NCBI RefSeq assembly: GCF_025628965.1
Contig: NZ_JAOTEN010000001.1
Coordinates: 496,001-560,000, forward strand
Source: Chryseobacterium gilvum
Lineage (GTDB): Bacteria; Bacteroidota; Bacteroidia; Flavobacteriales; Weeksellaceae
Length of the DNA stretch: 64,000 nt
Reading direction: 5' to 3'
The notes under the pieces are model-generated. The model saw nothing but the letters and a program-made list of their open reading frames with translations, was not told where the DNA came from and did not search any database. This document shows positions 8,858 to 17,590 of this stretch, in pieces (within the stretch, counting starts at the first letter, position 1; every line of letters starts with the position of its first letter). Position numbers and translations under genes: made by a program.

Positions 8858-9634
8858 ATGGCAAAAACCACCGAAATATCAGTTGAAGAAAAATTAAGAG
8901 CTTTATACGATTTGCAGATCATTGATTCAAGATTGGACGAGATCCGGAATACAAGAGGAGAATTGCCAATCGAAGTGGAAGATCTTGAAATTGAGATTGA
9001 AGGTTTAGAAAAAAGAGCTGAAAAATTTCATGCAGATATTAAAGAACAGAACGATCAGATCAATACCAAAAATGAGGTGATCAACCATGCAAAAGCTTTA
9101 ATCGAAAAATACAAATCCCAGCAGGATAACGTAAGAAATAATAAAGAATTTGAAGCTTTAGGAAAAGAAATTGAATATCAGGATCTTGAGATTCAGCTTT
9201 CAGACAAAAGAATTAAAGAATACGGTGTTAAAATCGCTCATAAAAACGAAACGTTAAACGAGCTTAATACTAAAATTGAGGATTTAAAAAACCATCTTAA
9301 ATTCAAGAAAGAAGAGCTTGAAGATCTGGTTTCTGAAACACAGAAAGAAGAAGATTACCTTATTGAAAAGTCTAAAGAATTTGCTGCAAAAATCGACGAA
9401 AGATTATTGGCATCTTATAACAGAATCAGAGCCAACTCTACAACAGGTTTAGCGGTTGTAGGCCTTGAAAGAGGTGCTCCGAAAGGATCTTTCTTTACCA
9501 TTCCGCCTCAGAAGCAGATGGAAATCGCTCAGAGAAAGAAAATTATCATTGATGAGCATTCAGGAAAAATCCTGGTAGATGATGAATTGGTAATCGAAGA
9601 AACGGAAAGAATGAAAAATGTAATTAAGTTTTAA
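8858..9634 (+). CDS. coiled-coil protein of the CT398/zinc-ribbon family, cysteines lost
   Basis: A 258-aa protein with a long antiparallel coiled coil (about 10-185, Glu/Lys-rich heptads) and a short C-terminal domain. Family members usually end in a C4 zinc ribbon (CGGCF ... CxxCGR). Here the matching positions read RGAPKGSFF, then IPPQKQMEI, then IIDEHSGKILVD, and the whole protein has no cysteine. The fold outline is kept while all four ligands are gone. The family is proposed to bind nucleic acid or act as a chaperone-like factor; the function is unproven. It is translationally close-coupled to the Nif3-like gene (2-nt gap) and followed by a strong terminator. Confidence 0.85.
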   Translation: MAKTTEISVEEKLRALYDLQIIDSRLDEIRNTRGELPIEVEDLEIEIEGLEKRAEKFHADIKEQNDQINTKNEVINHAKALIEKYKSQQDNVRNNKEFEALGKEIEYQDLEIQLSDKRIKEYGVKIAHKNETLNELNTKIEDLKNHLKFKKEELEDLVSETQKEEDYLIEKSKEFAAKIDERLLASYNRIRANSTTGLAVVGLERGAPKGSFFTIPPQKQMEIAQRKKIIIDEHSGKILVDDELVIEETERMKNVIKF

Positions 9635-9654
9635 TTACATCATCTTATAATATT

Positions 9655-9687
9655 AAAAAAGCTGCTCCAATTCGGAGCAGCTTTTTT
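9655..9687. terminator. bidirectional Rho-independent terminator
   Basis: Stem GCTGCTCC / GGAGCAGC with a 5-nt loop, flanked by six A and six T. It sits between convergent genes (the coiled-coil gene and the acyl-CoA ligase) and can serve both. Confidence 0.9.
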
Positions 9688-9710
9688 AATGTCTGAAATT
9701 AGACATATAT

Positions 9711-11489
9711 TTATTCATGATGTTCATACATCCTGTCATAAAGATCCATAAACTTCTCTTTAACCGCTTTTCTTTTCAGTTTCATGGTTGGCGTTAGAAG
9801 ACCGGTTTCAATGCTCCAGACTTCAGGAGTGAGCTCAATCTTCTTTATTCTTTCCCAGTTTCCGAGATGTTCATTGATGCCCTCAATTTCTTTTTCGATT
9901 CTTTGCTTCAATTCCGGGCTTTTGGCAATTTCTTCCGGAGTAGAACCGATATTGAGGTTATTTCGCATCGCCCAGTTTTTGGCAAACTCAAAATCCGGCT
10001 GTACAAAAGCACAGGCCATTTTTTCGCCATCGCCCACGACCATGATCTGCTCAATAAATTTAGACGCTTTGGCCAGGTTTTCGATCGTCTGCGGAGCAAT
10101 ATATTTACCGCCGGAAGTTTTAAACATTTCCTTCTTACGGTCTGTAATCTGTAAGAATCCGTCGCTGTCGAGATGGCCGATGTCTCCAGTTTTGAAATAT
10201 CCGTCTTCCGTGAAAGCCTCCTTCGTCATTTCATCATTTTTAAAGTATCCTTTGAAAACTGAAGAACCTTTTACGGTAATCTCACCGTCTTCCTGAATTT
10301 TCACGGTTAGATTATCCAAAGGATGGCCTACCGTTCCCACTTTCATCTTATCAAACGAGTTCACCGAAATTACCGGGGAGGTCTCTGTCAAACCATAGCC
10401 TTCCAAAACAGGAATTCCGGCATTCTGAAACATGAGATTAAGCCTGGTTGATAAAGCTGCAGATCCTGAAACCAGGGTGATAATTTCCCCACCGAGACCC
10501 TCTCTCCATTTTTTAAATACAAGCTTGTCGGCAATGATTTCCTGTAAACCGGACGGTTTTTTGACTTCTTTTTTCTGGGTAATCAGATTCAGCGCCCAGA
10601 AGAATATTTTAGATTTAAGGCCTCCCGCAGAAGATCCTGTATTATAAATTTTGTCATATACTTTTTCTACCAGTCGCGGTACTACACTCATATAATGAGG
10701 TTTTACCTCTTTTACATTTTCGCCCATTTTTTCAATACTTTCCGCGAAATAAATGGAGAAACCATTATATTGGAAAAGGTAAAAAAGCATCCTCTCAAAA
10801 ATATGGCAGATCGGCAAAAAGCTCAAAACCCGCGTATCTTTATAATCCAGGCTTTTCTTTCTCGGGATTCTCGGTATAGAACCCAGGACATTAGATACGA
10901 TATTGGTATGGGTAAGCATGACCCCTTTAGGTTTACCCGTGGTACCGGAAGTATAAATAATGGTGGCCAGATCTTCAGCATTAATGGCGTTTGAAAGATC
11001 TTCCACCTCAATCTGGGTTGAATCGTCCTCTCCAAGGTCCAGAACTTCTTTCCAGTTGGCCGAGCCACTCACATTATCGAAGGTGAATACGCCCTGTAAG
11101 GAAGCAACGCGGTGTTTTATGGTGACAACTTTATCCAGTAATGCCTTATCAGAAACAAAGCAATATTTGATTTCGGCATTGTTAAAGATAAATTCGTAAT
11201 CTTCATGAGAAATCGTAGGATACACCGGTACAGAAACCACCCCGATCTGTGAAAGCCCCAGATCCATAATGGCCCATTCCGTTCGCGTATTGGTCGTGAT
11301 CAGTGCGATTTTGTCACCGGGCTTGATTCCTAATTTTAGAAGTCCTCTTGATATTTTGTTTCCCTGATTAATAAATTCCTGGGTAGAGGTTTTTTGCCAT
11401 TCACCCTGATGTTTTGTCACAAACATATCGTTTTTAGGATATTGTTCTAAAGCGTAGTGCGGTATATCGAATAATCTTTTGATAGTCAT
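9711..11489 (-). CDS. fadD: long-chain fatty acid--CoA ligase (AMP-binding)
   Basis: Activates fatty acids to acyl-CoA through an acyl-AMP intermediate. The AMP-binding P-loop motif YTSGTTGKPKG is at 179-189, with GYGLTETSPV, a KTGDIG motif and ITDRKKEMFKTSGGKYIAP (the hinge and C-terminal subdomain) following. The length of 592 aa is normal for the bacterial FAA1-like long-chain type. The open frame extends 43 codons further upstream, but that extension is not family-like and covers a promoter (minus-strand TATATTTA with TTG 21 nt before it), so I start at MTIKRLFDIPHYALEQ; the adjacent ATG one codon earlier is equally possible. It is divergent from an acyl-CoA dehydrogenase, and both belong to fatty acid degradation. 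Confidence 0.88.
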   Translation of the reverse strand: MTIKRLFDIPHYALEQYPKNDMFVTKHQGEWQKTSTQEFINQGNKISRGLLKLGIKPGDKIALITTNTRTEWAIMDLGLSQIGVVSVPVYPTISHEDYEFIFNNAEIKYCFVSDKALLDKVVTIKHRVASLQGVFTFDNVSGSANWKEVLDLGEDDSTQIEVEDLSNAINAEDLATIIYTSGTTGKPKGVMLTHTNIVSNVLGSIPRIPRKKSLDYKDTRVLSFLPICHIFERMLFYLFQYNGFSIYFAESIEKMGENVKEVKPHYMSVVPRLVEKVYDKIYNTGSSAGGLKSKIFFWALNLITQKKEVKKPSGLQEIIADKLVFKKWREGLGGEIITLVSGSAALSTRLNLMFQNAGIPVLEGYGLTETSPVISVNSFDKMKVGTVGHPLDNLTVKIQEDGEITVKGSSVFKGYFKNDEMTKEAFTEDGYFKTGDIGHLDSDGFLQITDRKKEMFKTSGGKYIAPQTIENLAKASKFIEQIMVVGDGEKMACAFVQPDFEFAKNWAMRNNLNIGSTPEEIAKSPELKQRIEKEIEGINEHLGNWERIKKIELTPEVWSIETGLLTPTMKLKRKAVKEKFMDLYDRMYEHHE

Positions 11490-11518
11490 CATTTTTCGGT
11501 CAATTTTATAAAGAATCT

Positions 11519-11550
11519 TAAATATAAGCATTTTTGTGAAATTAATGCAA
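11519..11550 (-). promoter_or_regulatory. promoter of the acyl-CoA ligase gene
   Basis: On the minus strand, TTG at 11548-11550 is followed after 21 nt by TATATTTA at 11519-11526, close to the Bacteroidota -33/-7 pattern. The expected transcript start is about 20 nt before the chosen start codon and inside the longer alternative frame, which supports the shorter protein. Confidence 0.5.
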
Positions 11551-11634
11551 AACTCCAAAGAATTTTCAGTGCCAATTATATTTCCAGATATGAGTAAAAA
11601 GTGTAAATTTACGACCATCTAATTATTAATTTTT

Positions 11635-12774
11635 ATGGATTTTAATTTATCAGAAGAACAGCTGATGATTCAGCAGGCAGCAAGAGATTTTGCCCAGAAT
11701 GAACTTTTACCTGAAGTAATCGAAAGAGACCGTGATCAGAAATTTCCTACCGAGCAGGTAAAGAAAATGGGAGAAATGGGACTTTTGGGAATGATGGTAG
11801 ATCCAAAATACGGCGGAGCGGGAATGGACAGTGTTTCTTACGTTCTGGCGATGGAAGAGATCGCAAAAGTTGATGCCTCTGCAGCTGTTGTAATGTCTGT
11901 AAACAATTCTTTGGTGTGTGCCGGTCTTGAAAAATTTGCTTCTGAAGAGCAGAAAATAAAATATCTTACCCCATTGGCAAGCGGTCAGGTTTTAGGTGCA
12001 TTCGCATTATCTGAGCCTGAAGCTGGTTCTGACGCCACTTCTCAGAAAACAACGGCGGAAGATAAAGGTGATTATTACCTGTTAAACGGGATCAAAAACT
12101 GGATTACCAATGGAGGAACCGCTTCTTATTATATCGTTATTGCTCAGACTGACCCTGAAAAAAAGCATAAAGGCATCAATGCATTTATCGTAGAAAGAGG
12201 TTGGGAAGGTTTTGAAATTGGCCCGAAAGAAGACAAATTGGGAATCAGAGGAAGCGATACGCATTCTTTAATGTTCAATAACGTAAAAGTACCGAAAGAA
12301 AACAGAATCGGGGAAGACGGTTTCGGATTCAATTTTGCGATGGCGGTTTTGAATGGCGGTAGAATCGGGATTGCTTCACAGGCTTTGGGAATTGCTTCAG
12401 GAGCTTATGAATTGGCTCTTAAATATGCTAAAACAAGAAAAGCATTTAAAACTGAAATTATCAATCACCAGGCGATTGCTTTCAAACTGGCAGATATGGC
12501 TACTCAGATTACGGCAGCAAGAATGCTTTGCTACAAAGCGGCGGTTGAAAAAGATGCAGGAAAAGATATTTCTGAAAGCGGAGCAATGGCAAAATTATAT
12601 TCTTCTCAGGTAGCAATGGATACGACTATTGAAGCCGTACAGATTCACGGTGGATATGGTTACGTAAGAGAATATCATGTAGAAAGAATGATGCGTGATG
12701 CAAAGATTACTCAGATCTATGAAGGTACTTCGGAGATCCAGAGAATTGTAATCTCAAGAAGCATCGCAAAATAA
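11635..12774 (+). CDS. acyl-CoA dehydrogenase
   Basis: FAD-dependent alpha,beta-dehydrogenation of acyl-CoA. At 379 aa the protein has normal length for the short/medium-chain family. Visible signatures are ALSEPEAGSDA (ACAD signature 1, near 125), the WITNGG FAD-contact motif, the GGYGYVREYHVER signature 2 region and QIYEGTSEIQR near the C terminus. The catalytic base is Glu363 in YEGTSE, the position used by short-chain and medium-chain enzymes. The gene is divergent from the long-chain acyl-CoA ligase and shares a 145-bp promoter region with it; a TAAATTTA -7-like element lies at 11604-11611. The chain length or branched-chain specificity cannot be read from the sequence. Confidence 0.93.
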   Translation: MDFNLSEEQLMIQQAARDFAQNELLPEVIERDRDQKFPTEQVKKMGEMGLLGMMVDPKYGGAGMDSVSYVLAMEEIAKVDASAAVVMSVNNSLVCAGLEKFASEEQKIKYLTPLASGQVLGAFALSEPEAGSDATSQKTTAEDKGDYYLLNGIKNWITNGGTASYYIVIAQTDPEKKHKGINAFIVERGWEGFEIGPKEDKLGIRGSDTHSLMFNNVKVPKENRIGEDGFGFNFAMAVLNGGRIGIASQALGIASGAYELALKYAKTRKAFKTEIINHQAIAFKLADMATQITAARMLCYKAAVEKDAGKDISESGAMAKLYSSQVAMDTTIEAVQIHGGYGYVREYHVERMMRDAKITQIYEGTSEIQRIVISRSIAK

Positions 12775-12790
12775 TAGTTAAAAACTACTT

Positions 12791-13156
12791 ATGAAAAAAT
12801 CTTTGTGGATCACAATCGGCGTAGCTTTACTGCTGATCGGAGTATTTGTCTGGTACAAGTTTTTCTTCGTTTTCGGGGAAGGGGTAAAATCCGGATATCT
12901 GAATTATGCCATCCATAAAGGATATGTATTCAAAACGTATGAAGGCAAGCTCATTCAGGAAGGTTTCGGAAGAGGAAAAACCGGAAGCATTACCAGTTAT
13001 GAGTTTGAATTTTCTGTGAAAGATCCTGAAGTTTTCAAACAGCTGGAATCGAACAGCGGAAAAAATTTCGACCTTCATTACAAAGAATATAAAGGAGTTC
13101 TGCCTTGGAGAGGCAACACAAAGTTTATTGTAGATAAAGTAGTCAATATGAAATAA
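12791..13156 (+). CDS. conserved hypothetical membrane-anchored protein
   Basis: A 121-aa protein with an N-terminal hydrophobic segment (about 5-30, LWITIGVALLLIGVFVWYKFFFVF) that is more likely an uncleaved anchor than a signal peptide. The rest is a small soluble domain with Gly/Lys-rich turns (GFGRGKTGSITSYEFEFSV) and a C-terminal LPWRGNTKFIVDKV. I recognise it as a conserved Bacteroidota protein type but cannot give it a function. It starts 17 nt after the acyl-CoA dehydrogenase stop and is followed by a strong terminator, so it is probably the second gene of that operon. Confidence 0.75.
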   Translation: MKKSLWITIGVALLLIGVFVWYKFFFVFGEGVKSGYLNYAIHKGYVFKTYEGKLIQEGFGRGKTGSITSYEFEFSVKDPEVFKQLESNSGKNFDLHYKEYKGVLPWRGNTKFIVDKVVNMK

Positions 13157-13194
13157 AACAAAAGCCTTTCAGGAATCTGAAAGGCTTTTGTTTT
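13155..13194. terminator. bidirectional Rho-independent terminator
   Basis: Long stem (AAAACAAAAGCCTTTCA and its complement) with a 6-nt loop. It serves two convergent genes and overlaps the stop codon of the minus-strand DUF4349 gene by two bases. Confidence 0.88.
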
Positions 13195-14122
13195 AATTAT
13201 TAGTGTTGGGATGATCTGCTTTTTTCTTTTTGTAAAAGTAATATCCAATCCCTGCTATTAAAAATAACGGCCAAAGCGGAAGGATAAAAAGAAATACAGA
13301 TTCAATCACATTCCAACCGGAAGATACTGCTGCAAAAGAACGGTCTCCAAAGTTTTTCGGTTGTTCATTTACTGTCGCATTGGCTTTTCCGTATAAAGTT
13401 ATTTCCAGATCGCACAGGGTGTTTTCTGTAAAATTCACTCCTGAAATTTCAATGCTTTTATTCTCAACTTCCCCGATGTTGTAGCTTAAGTCATCCATCA
13501 AATATTCAAATTTCTGAATAGGCACCTTTACTTTTAAAAAAGCCGTCTTGTTGTCGCTATTGTTAAGGGAGATATTTTCACTGCGTATATAGCCGTCATA
13601 TTTTTTTACCTCTTCGTGTACAATCTGTTTTGCCGTTTCAGCATCATTTACATTCAGTTCCAGAATTCCGGTTTTCAGCATTTTTTCTTTCACGCTGTTG
13701 TTATTGGTGAATTGTTTTTTCGGCGCATCTTTATAAACGATTTTCGTCTGTTTGATAATTTTCGGAGCAGGAACGTTTATAACTATTCTTTCAGAAGTTT
13801 TTTCTGCAGAGTCCTTTTTTACAGGTATTGATTCCAATCGGGTAGAGGCAATTTTGCTTGATAAAGAATCTACACTTTTCGAAGCAGATTCTATCTTCTC
13901 CTGTACCGAATTTTTCGTGTCTTCAAATTCTTTTATTTTGATATTGGCAGAATCAAAAACCGCTTCTGCAGTATGATTTACAGAATTGACTTTTTCAGCA
14001 GCATCTGCAACAGTACTATCTGCAGCATGAATAGCTTCGTCAACCTGAGAAGTAGTCAATTCTCCTTTTTTGCACATGATAAAAGTGCTTGATACAGCGA
14101 CTAACATGATGAGTTTTTTCAT
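13193..14122 (-). CDS. DUF4349 domain-containing protein, putative lipoprotein
   Basis: A 309-aa envelope protein. The N terminus MKKLIMLVAVSSTFIMC followed by KK looks like a lipoprotein signal, though F-I-M before the cysteine is a poor lipobox. Residues about 25-95 are a predicted coiled coil (Ala/Ser/Glu/Lys-rich). The DUF4349 domain follows at about 145-265 (KTGILELNVNDAETAKQIV, then FLKVKVPIQKFEYLMDDL). A C-terminal membrane helix (about 273-297, SVFLFILPLWPLFLIAGIGYYFY) is followed by a KKKK stop-transfer. The function of DUF4349 is unknown. A protein with both a lipid anchor and a C-terminal helix would be tethered at both ends; if the lipobox is not used, it is a simple signal-anchored inner-membrane protein. 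Confidence 0.8.
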   Translation of the reverse strand: MKKLIMLVAVSSTFIMCKKGELTTSQVDEAIHAADSTVADAAEKVNSVNHTAEAVFDSANIKIKEFEDTKNSVQEKIESASKSVDSLSSKIASTRLESIPVKKDSAEKTSERIVINVPAPKIIKQTKIVYKDAPKKQFTNNNSVKEKMLKTGILELNVNDAETAKQIVHEEVKKYDGYIRSENISLNNSDNKTAFLKVKVPIQKFEYLMDDLSYNIGEVENKSIEISGVNFTENTLCDLEITLYGKANATVNEQPKNFGDRSFAAVSSGWNVIESVFLFILPLWPLFLIAGIGYYFYKKKKADHPNTNN

Positions 14123-14274
14123 AACCTTATTTTTTTGTTGAAGTAAAATTAGAGCTTGATTTCAGAAAGCTGTTGTAAAAGCGGTGTAGGAATCCCGTAA
14201 ATTTTTATTTCATTAAAAATCAGTGTTTTGTAAATATTAATCGGTATGTTTTACAATTTTAAATCTGTGATTTA

Positions 14275-14316
14275 CACAAAAATACGCCGCTCAATATCAT
14301 ATTGAGCGGCGTATTT
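14275..14316 (-). terminator. Rho-independent terminator of prfC
   Basis: A 17-nt arm (AATACGCCGCTCAATAT) faces its exact complement around a single C, so the apex must open to form the loop. On the minus strand it is followed by TTTTT. It lies 24 nt beyond the prfC stop. Confidence 0.85.
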
Positions 14317-14339
14317 TAATGCTTATTTTCAAAAAAAAA

Positions 14340-15935
14340 TTAATTCTGTTTAAATTCACTGATAAAGTGCAGCTTCACATTCGGGAATTTTTCCTGCGTC
14401 ATGTGAATGGTAAATGACGAATCTGCCAAAAATACCAGTTGATTATATTTATCTCTCGCTAAAAATCTTTGCTTTAATCTTGCAAATTCTTTAAACTCTT
14501 CAGACTTTTCATCGGCTTCCACCCAACAAGCTTTGTGCATCGACAGCGGTTCATACGTGCATTTTGCGCCATATTCATGTTCAAGACGATATTGGATTAC
14601 TTCATACTGAAGCGCTCCTACAGTCCCGATAATCTTTCTGTTGTTCATCTCAAGGGTAAATAACTGCGCAACACCTTCATCCATAAGCTGGTCAATCCCT
14701 TTTGCAAGCTGTTTAGCCTTCAAAGGATCATTGTTATTGATGTATCTGAAATGCTCCGGTGAAAAGCTTGGAATTCCTTTGAAACTTATTTTTTCACCGC
14801 CGGTCAACGTATCTCCGATTCTGAAACTTCCTGTATCATGAAGACCGACAATATCTCCTGGGAAACTCTCATCTACAACTTCTTTTTTATCCGCAAAAAA
14901 AGCATTCGGGGAAGAAAATTTCATCTTTTTACCTTCCCGTACCAACAGATAATTTTCATTTCTCTTAAACGTTCCGGAAACAATTTTAATGAAAGCCAGC
15001 CTGTCTCTGTGTTTAGGATCCATGTTTGCGTGAATTTTAAACACGAATCCCGTAAATGCATCTTCTTCCGGCTTTACAAGACGGGTGTCGCTTTCTTTAG
15101 GCTGTGGTTTGGGAGCGATTTCAATAAATGCATCCAGCAATTCACGAACTCCGAAATTATTTAGGGCCGAACCGAAAAATACCGGCTGCAGATCTCCGTT
15201 CAGATACTCATCACGGCTGAATTCAGGATAGACCGATTGTATAAGCTCCAGTTCATCTCTTAAATTCTGTGCAGGTTTTTTTCCGATAATTTCATCGATG
15301 GTAGGATCATTGATGTCATCAAAGGTAATGGCTTCACCTACTTTCTGTTTTTTCTCTTCCAAGAATAACTGGATGTTATTTTCCCAGATGTTATAAATGC
15401 CCTGAAAATCAGCACCCATCCCAATCGGCAGAGAAAGCGGAACCACTCTTAATCCTAATTTTTGCTCTACCTCATCCAGAAGATCAAAAGCATCTTTCCC
15501 TTCACGATCCAGTTTATTGATGAAAACCAGCATGGGAATGTTTCTCATGCGGCAAACTTTCACCAGTTTTTCTGTCTGTTCCTCAACGCCTTTTGCAACA
15601 TCTATGACAACGATTACAGAATCTACTGCGGTCAACGTTCTGTAGGTGTCTTCTGCAAAATCTTTGTGACCCGGAGTATCCAGGATATTGATTTTATGGT
15701 TTTTATATTCAAAAGCCAGTACAGAAGTGGCAACTGAGATCCCTCTCTGTCTTTCAATCTCCATAAAGTCGGAGGTGGCTCCTTTTTTTATTTTGTTCGA
15801 TTTTACCGCACCTGCTTCCTGAATAGCACCCCCGAAAAGAAGTAATTTTTCCGTAAGGGTGGTTTTTCCGGCATCGGGGTGAGAAATGATCCCGAAAGTT
15901 TTTCTTCTTTGTATTTCTTTGATTAAATCTGACAT
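14340..15935 (-). CDS. prfC: peptide chain release factor 3
   Basis: Translational GTPase that recycles RF1/RF2 after peptide release. At 531 aa it has typical RF3 length. The G motifs are clear: the P-loop SHPDAGKTT at 18-26, the RGISV switch region near 64-68, DTPGH at 86-90 and NKLD at 140-143. Domain II and the RF3-specific C-terminal domain follow (GTVGALQYEVIQYRLEHEYGA, ending near the C terminus with FPNVKLHFISEF). RF3 is distinguished from EF-G and LepA by length and by this C-terminal block. The gene is monocistronic, with a strong terminator behind it. Confidence 0.95.
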   Translation of the reverse strand: MSDLIKEIQRRKTFGIISHPDAGKTTLTEKLLLFGGAIQEAGAVKSNKIKKGATSDFMEIERQRGISVATSVLAFEYKNHKINILDTPGHKDFAEDTYRTLTAVDSVIVVIDVAKGVEEQTEKLVKVCRMRNIPMLVFINKLDREGKDAFDLLDEVEQKLGLRVVPLSLPIGMGADFQGIYNIWENNIQLFLEEKKQKVGEAITFDDINDPTIDEIIGKKPAQNLRDELELIQSVYPEFSRDEYLNGDLQPVFFGSALNNFGVRELLDAFIEIAPKPQPKESDTRLVKPEEDAFTGFVFKIHANMDPKHRDRLAFIKIVSGTFKRNENYLLVREGKKMKFSSPNAFFADKKEVVDESFPGDIVGLHDTGSFRIGDTLTGGEKISFKGIPSFSPEHFRYINNNDPLKAKQLAKGIDQLMDEGVAQLFTLEMNNRKIIGTVGALQYEVIQYRLEHEYGAKCTYEPLSMHKACWVEADEKSEEFKEFARLKQRFLARDKYNQLVFLADSSFTIHMTQEKFPNVKLHFISEFKQN

Positions 15936-16044
15936 AGTATATTTTGAAGCTGCAAAAATCGTGATTTTTTATGGAAAATGAAAACTTTATGAAAATGGGA
16001 TTGATGAAGTGTTCAATTATATTGAAAAAGCTGTTTTTTACTTT

Positions 16045-16052
16045 TATATTTG
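16045..16052 (+). promoter_or_regulatory. Bacteroidota promoter of the P-loop protein gene
   Basis: TATATTTG matches the -7 consensus exactly; TTG at 16022-16024 lies 20 nt upstream as a -33 element. It ends 14 nt before the ATG at 16066 and lies inside a longer in-frame extension, which argues for that start. Confidence 0.6.
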
Positions 16053-16065
16053 TAAAAATCAGATT

Positions 16066-16659
16066 ATGAAAACCAAAAGGCTCATTCTTGTTACTTCACC
16101 GCCTGCTTCGGGGAAAACCTATATATCAAAGAAAATATCAGAGAAACTAAAGCATATTGTTTATCTGGATAAAGACACCCTAATTCCTTTAAGCAAACAG
16201 ATTTTTTTGGCTGCGGGAGAAGAATATAACCGTAGTTCAGATTTCTTTGAAAAGTACATCCGGGATTTTGAATATACTACCATTGTCGATCTTGCCCTGG
16301 AAGCTTTGCAGTATGACGATAAAGCTTTAATCAACGCACCTTTTACCAGAGAGATCCGTTCCTTAGAATATATTCAGAATCTTAAAGCTAAACTGAAAGC
16401 GTGCAATGCAAAACTGACCGTGATCTGGGTCATCACAGAACCTGAAATGATCCATAAAAGGATGATAGACCGGAATTCTGACCGTGATACCTGGAAGCTT
16501 GAAAACTGGGAAAAATATATTTCAGAGGTAGATTTTACCATTCCTTATACCATTGATGATCAAAACGACGATCTGGATTTCCTCAAATTTTACAATTCTT
16601 CCGATGAAGAATACGCCGAATCTATGGAGAAAATCGTTTCTTTATTAGAAAATGAATAA
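16066..16659 (+). CDS. P-loop NTPase, AAA/zeta-toxin-like kinase fold
   Basis: A 197-aa single-domain P-loop protein. It begins MKTKRLILVTSPPASGKTY, with the Walker A SPPASGKT at 11-18. VIWVITEPEMIHKRMIDRNSDRD further on resembles the lid and second-arginine region of small kinases such as shikimate, gluconate or nucleoside kinases. Sequence and length suit the AAA_33-type predicted kinases; the substrate cannot be named. A frame extending 19 codons upstream exists but contains the promoter. The gene is followed within 50 nt by a gene with its own promoter, so it is probably monocistronic. Confidence 0.8.
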   Translation: MKTKRLILVTSPPASGKTYISKKISEKLKHIVYLDKDTLIPLSKQIFLAAGEEYNRSSDFFEKYIRDFEYTTIVDLALEALQYDDKALINAPFTREIRSLEYIQNLKAKLKACNAKLTVIWVITEPEMIHKRMIDRNSDRDTWKLENWEKYISEVDFTIPYTIDDQNDDLDFLKFYNSSDEEYAESMEKIVSLLENE

Positions 16660-16679
16660 GATATTTAGGGTTAATCATT

Positions 16680-16687
16680 TATATTTG
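16680..16687 (+). promoter_or_regulatory. Bacteroidota -7 element upstream of CPBP protease
   Basis: TATATTTG is a perfect -7 match ending 16 nt before the ATG of the following gene. It lies just after the stop of the preceding P-loop gene. Confidence 0.6.
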
Positions 16688-16703
16688 CCGAAATTTAAAA
16701 ATA

Positions 16704-17534
16704 ATGGAACATAGCAGATATCCAAAGTTTACCTTTACATGGCTCGGAGGATTGGTTTTATTGGGTGGTTTGTTTTTGGGAACCATTGCCGTTTCTTTAT
16801 TCAATGTTTTCTGGATGCTTGTATGTAAAGAAAATCTGCAATATAGAGACTGGTTTTTTATGCTTTCCAATGCTGCGGGATTCCTTACGGCTATTGCCTT
16901 TTTCGATTTTTTTATTGTAAGGCCCTCCACAAAAAAGAAACTGAATTTTAATTTTTCACCCACCAATTTTTATACTTATCTTTTAATTTTTCCGATGATG
17001 TTGGGAATGATGTTTATCGGGGAATTTTTCACATCACAGATACCTGTAACCGGGCCATTCTTCGGGAAATATTACGATTTTTTCACCAAACTGATGGATC
17101 AGCTTACCGATAATCCTTTAGTGATGATTATTACGGCGGTGATCATGGCTCCCATTTTTGAGGAAATTATTTTCAGGGGCATTATTCAGCAGGGTTTGAT
17201 CAATAAAGGAGTTGCACCATGGAAGGCAATCTTATTTGCATCTGTTGTTTTCGGATTGGTACACGGAAATCCGTGGCAGTTTGTAGGTGCCGTCTTATTA
17301 GGGACCGTTCTGGGTTTGGTCTATTACAAAACAAAATCTCTTCTTTTGCCGATGCTTTTGCATGGTTTTAATAATTTATGCTCTTCAGTGCTTATTTTAT
17401 ATACCAAAAACGAAAGCTTTTCAGAAGCTTTTAAGGTAACAGAATGGGTTATGTTAGGAATCGGGATTTTGCTTTTCTCTTTATTTTATTTCCTTTTTAT
17501 GAAAAAATATAAAGTGCATTATTCAGAGCTTTAA
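16704..17534 (+). CDS. CPBP family intramembrane metalloprotease
   Basis: Multi-pass membrane protease-like protein (Abi/CAAX-bacteriocin processing family), 276 aa. About seven hydrophobic segments are visible. The family motifs are complete: EEIIFRG with Glu153, Glu154 and Arg158; a histidine in FGLVHGN (His187); and HGFNN (His220). These form the metal site in the family. Members are linked to prenyl-protein processing, bacteriocin immunity or regulated proteolysis; which applies here is not shown. It has its own perfect -7 element. The next gene starts 57 nt on. Confidence 0.9.
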   Translation: MEHSRYPKFTFTWLGGLVLLGGLFLGTIAVSLFNVFWMLVCKENLQYRDWFFMLSNAAGFLTAIAFFDFFIVRPSTKKKLNFNFSPTNFYTYLLIFPMMLGMMFIGEFFTSQIPVTGPFFGKYYDFFTKLMDQLTDNPLVMIITAVIMAPIFEEIIFRGIIQQGLINKGVAPWKAILFASVVFGLVHGNPWQFVGAVLLGTVLGLVYYKTKSLLLPMLLHGFNNLCSSVLILYTKNESFSEAFKVTEWVMLGIGILLFSLFYFLFMKKYKVHYSEL

Positions 17535-17590
17535 ATAAAATATAAGTATAGTTTTTTATTCTAATCATTAATTATAATAATCTACACATA

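Noticed and set aside
9784..10296. 170-codon open frame on the plus strand inside the acyl-CoA ligase gene
   Set aside because: It is antisense to a gene with complete family motifs, and its product has no recognisable features. Several similar antisense frames lie in other genes.
11490..11618. 43-residue N-terminal extension of the acyl-CoA ligase
   Set aside because: It is rich in residues unlike the family and overlaps a promoter; the conserved sequence begins at MTIKRLF.
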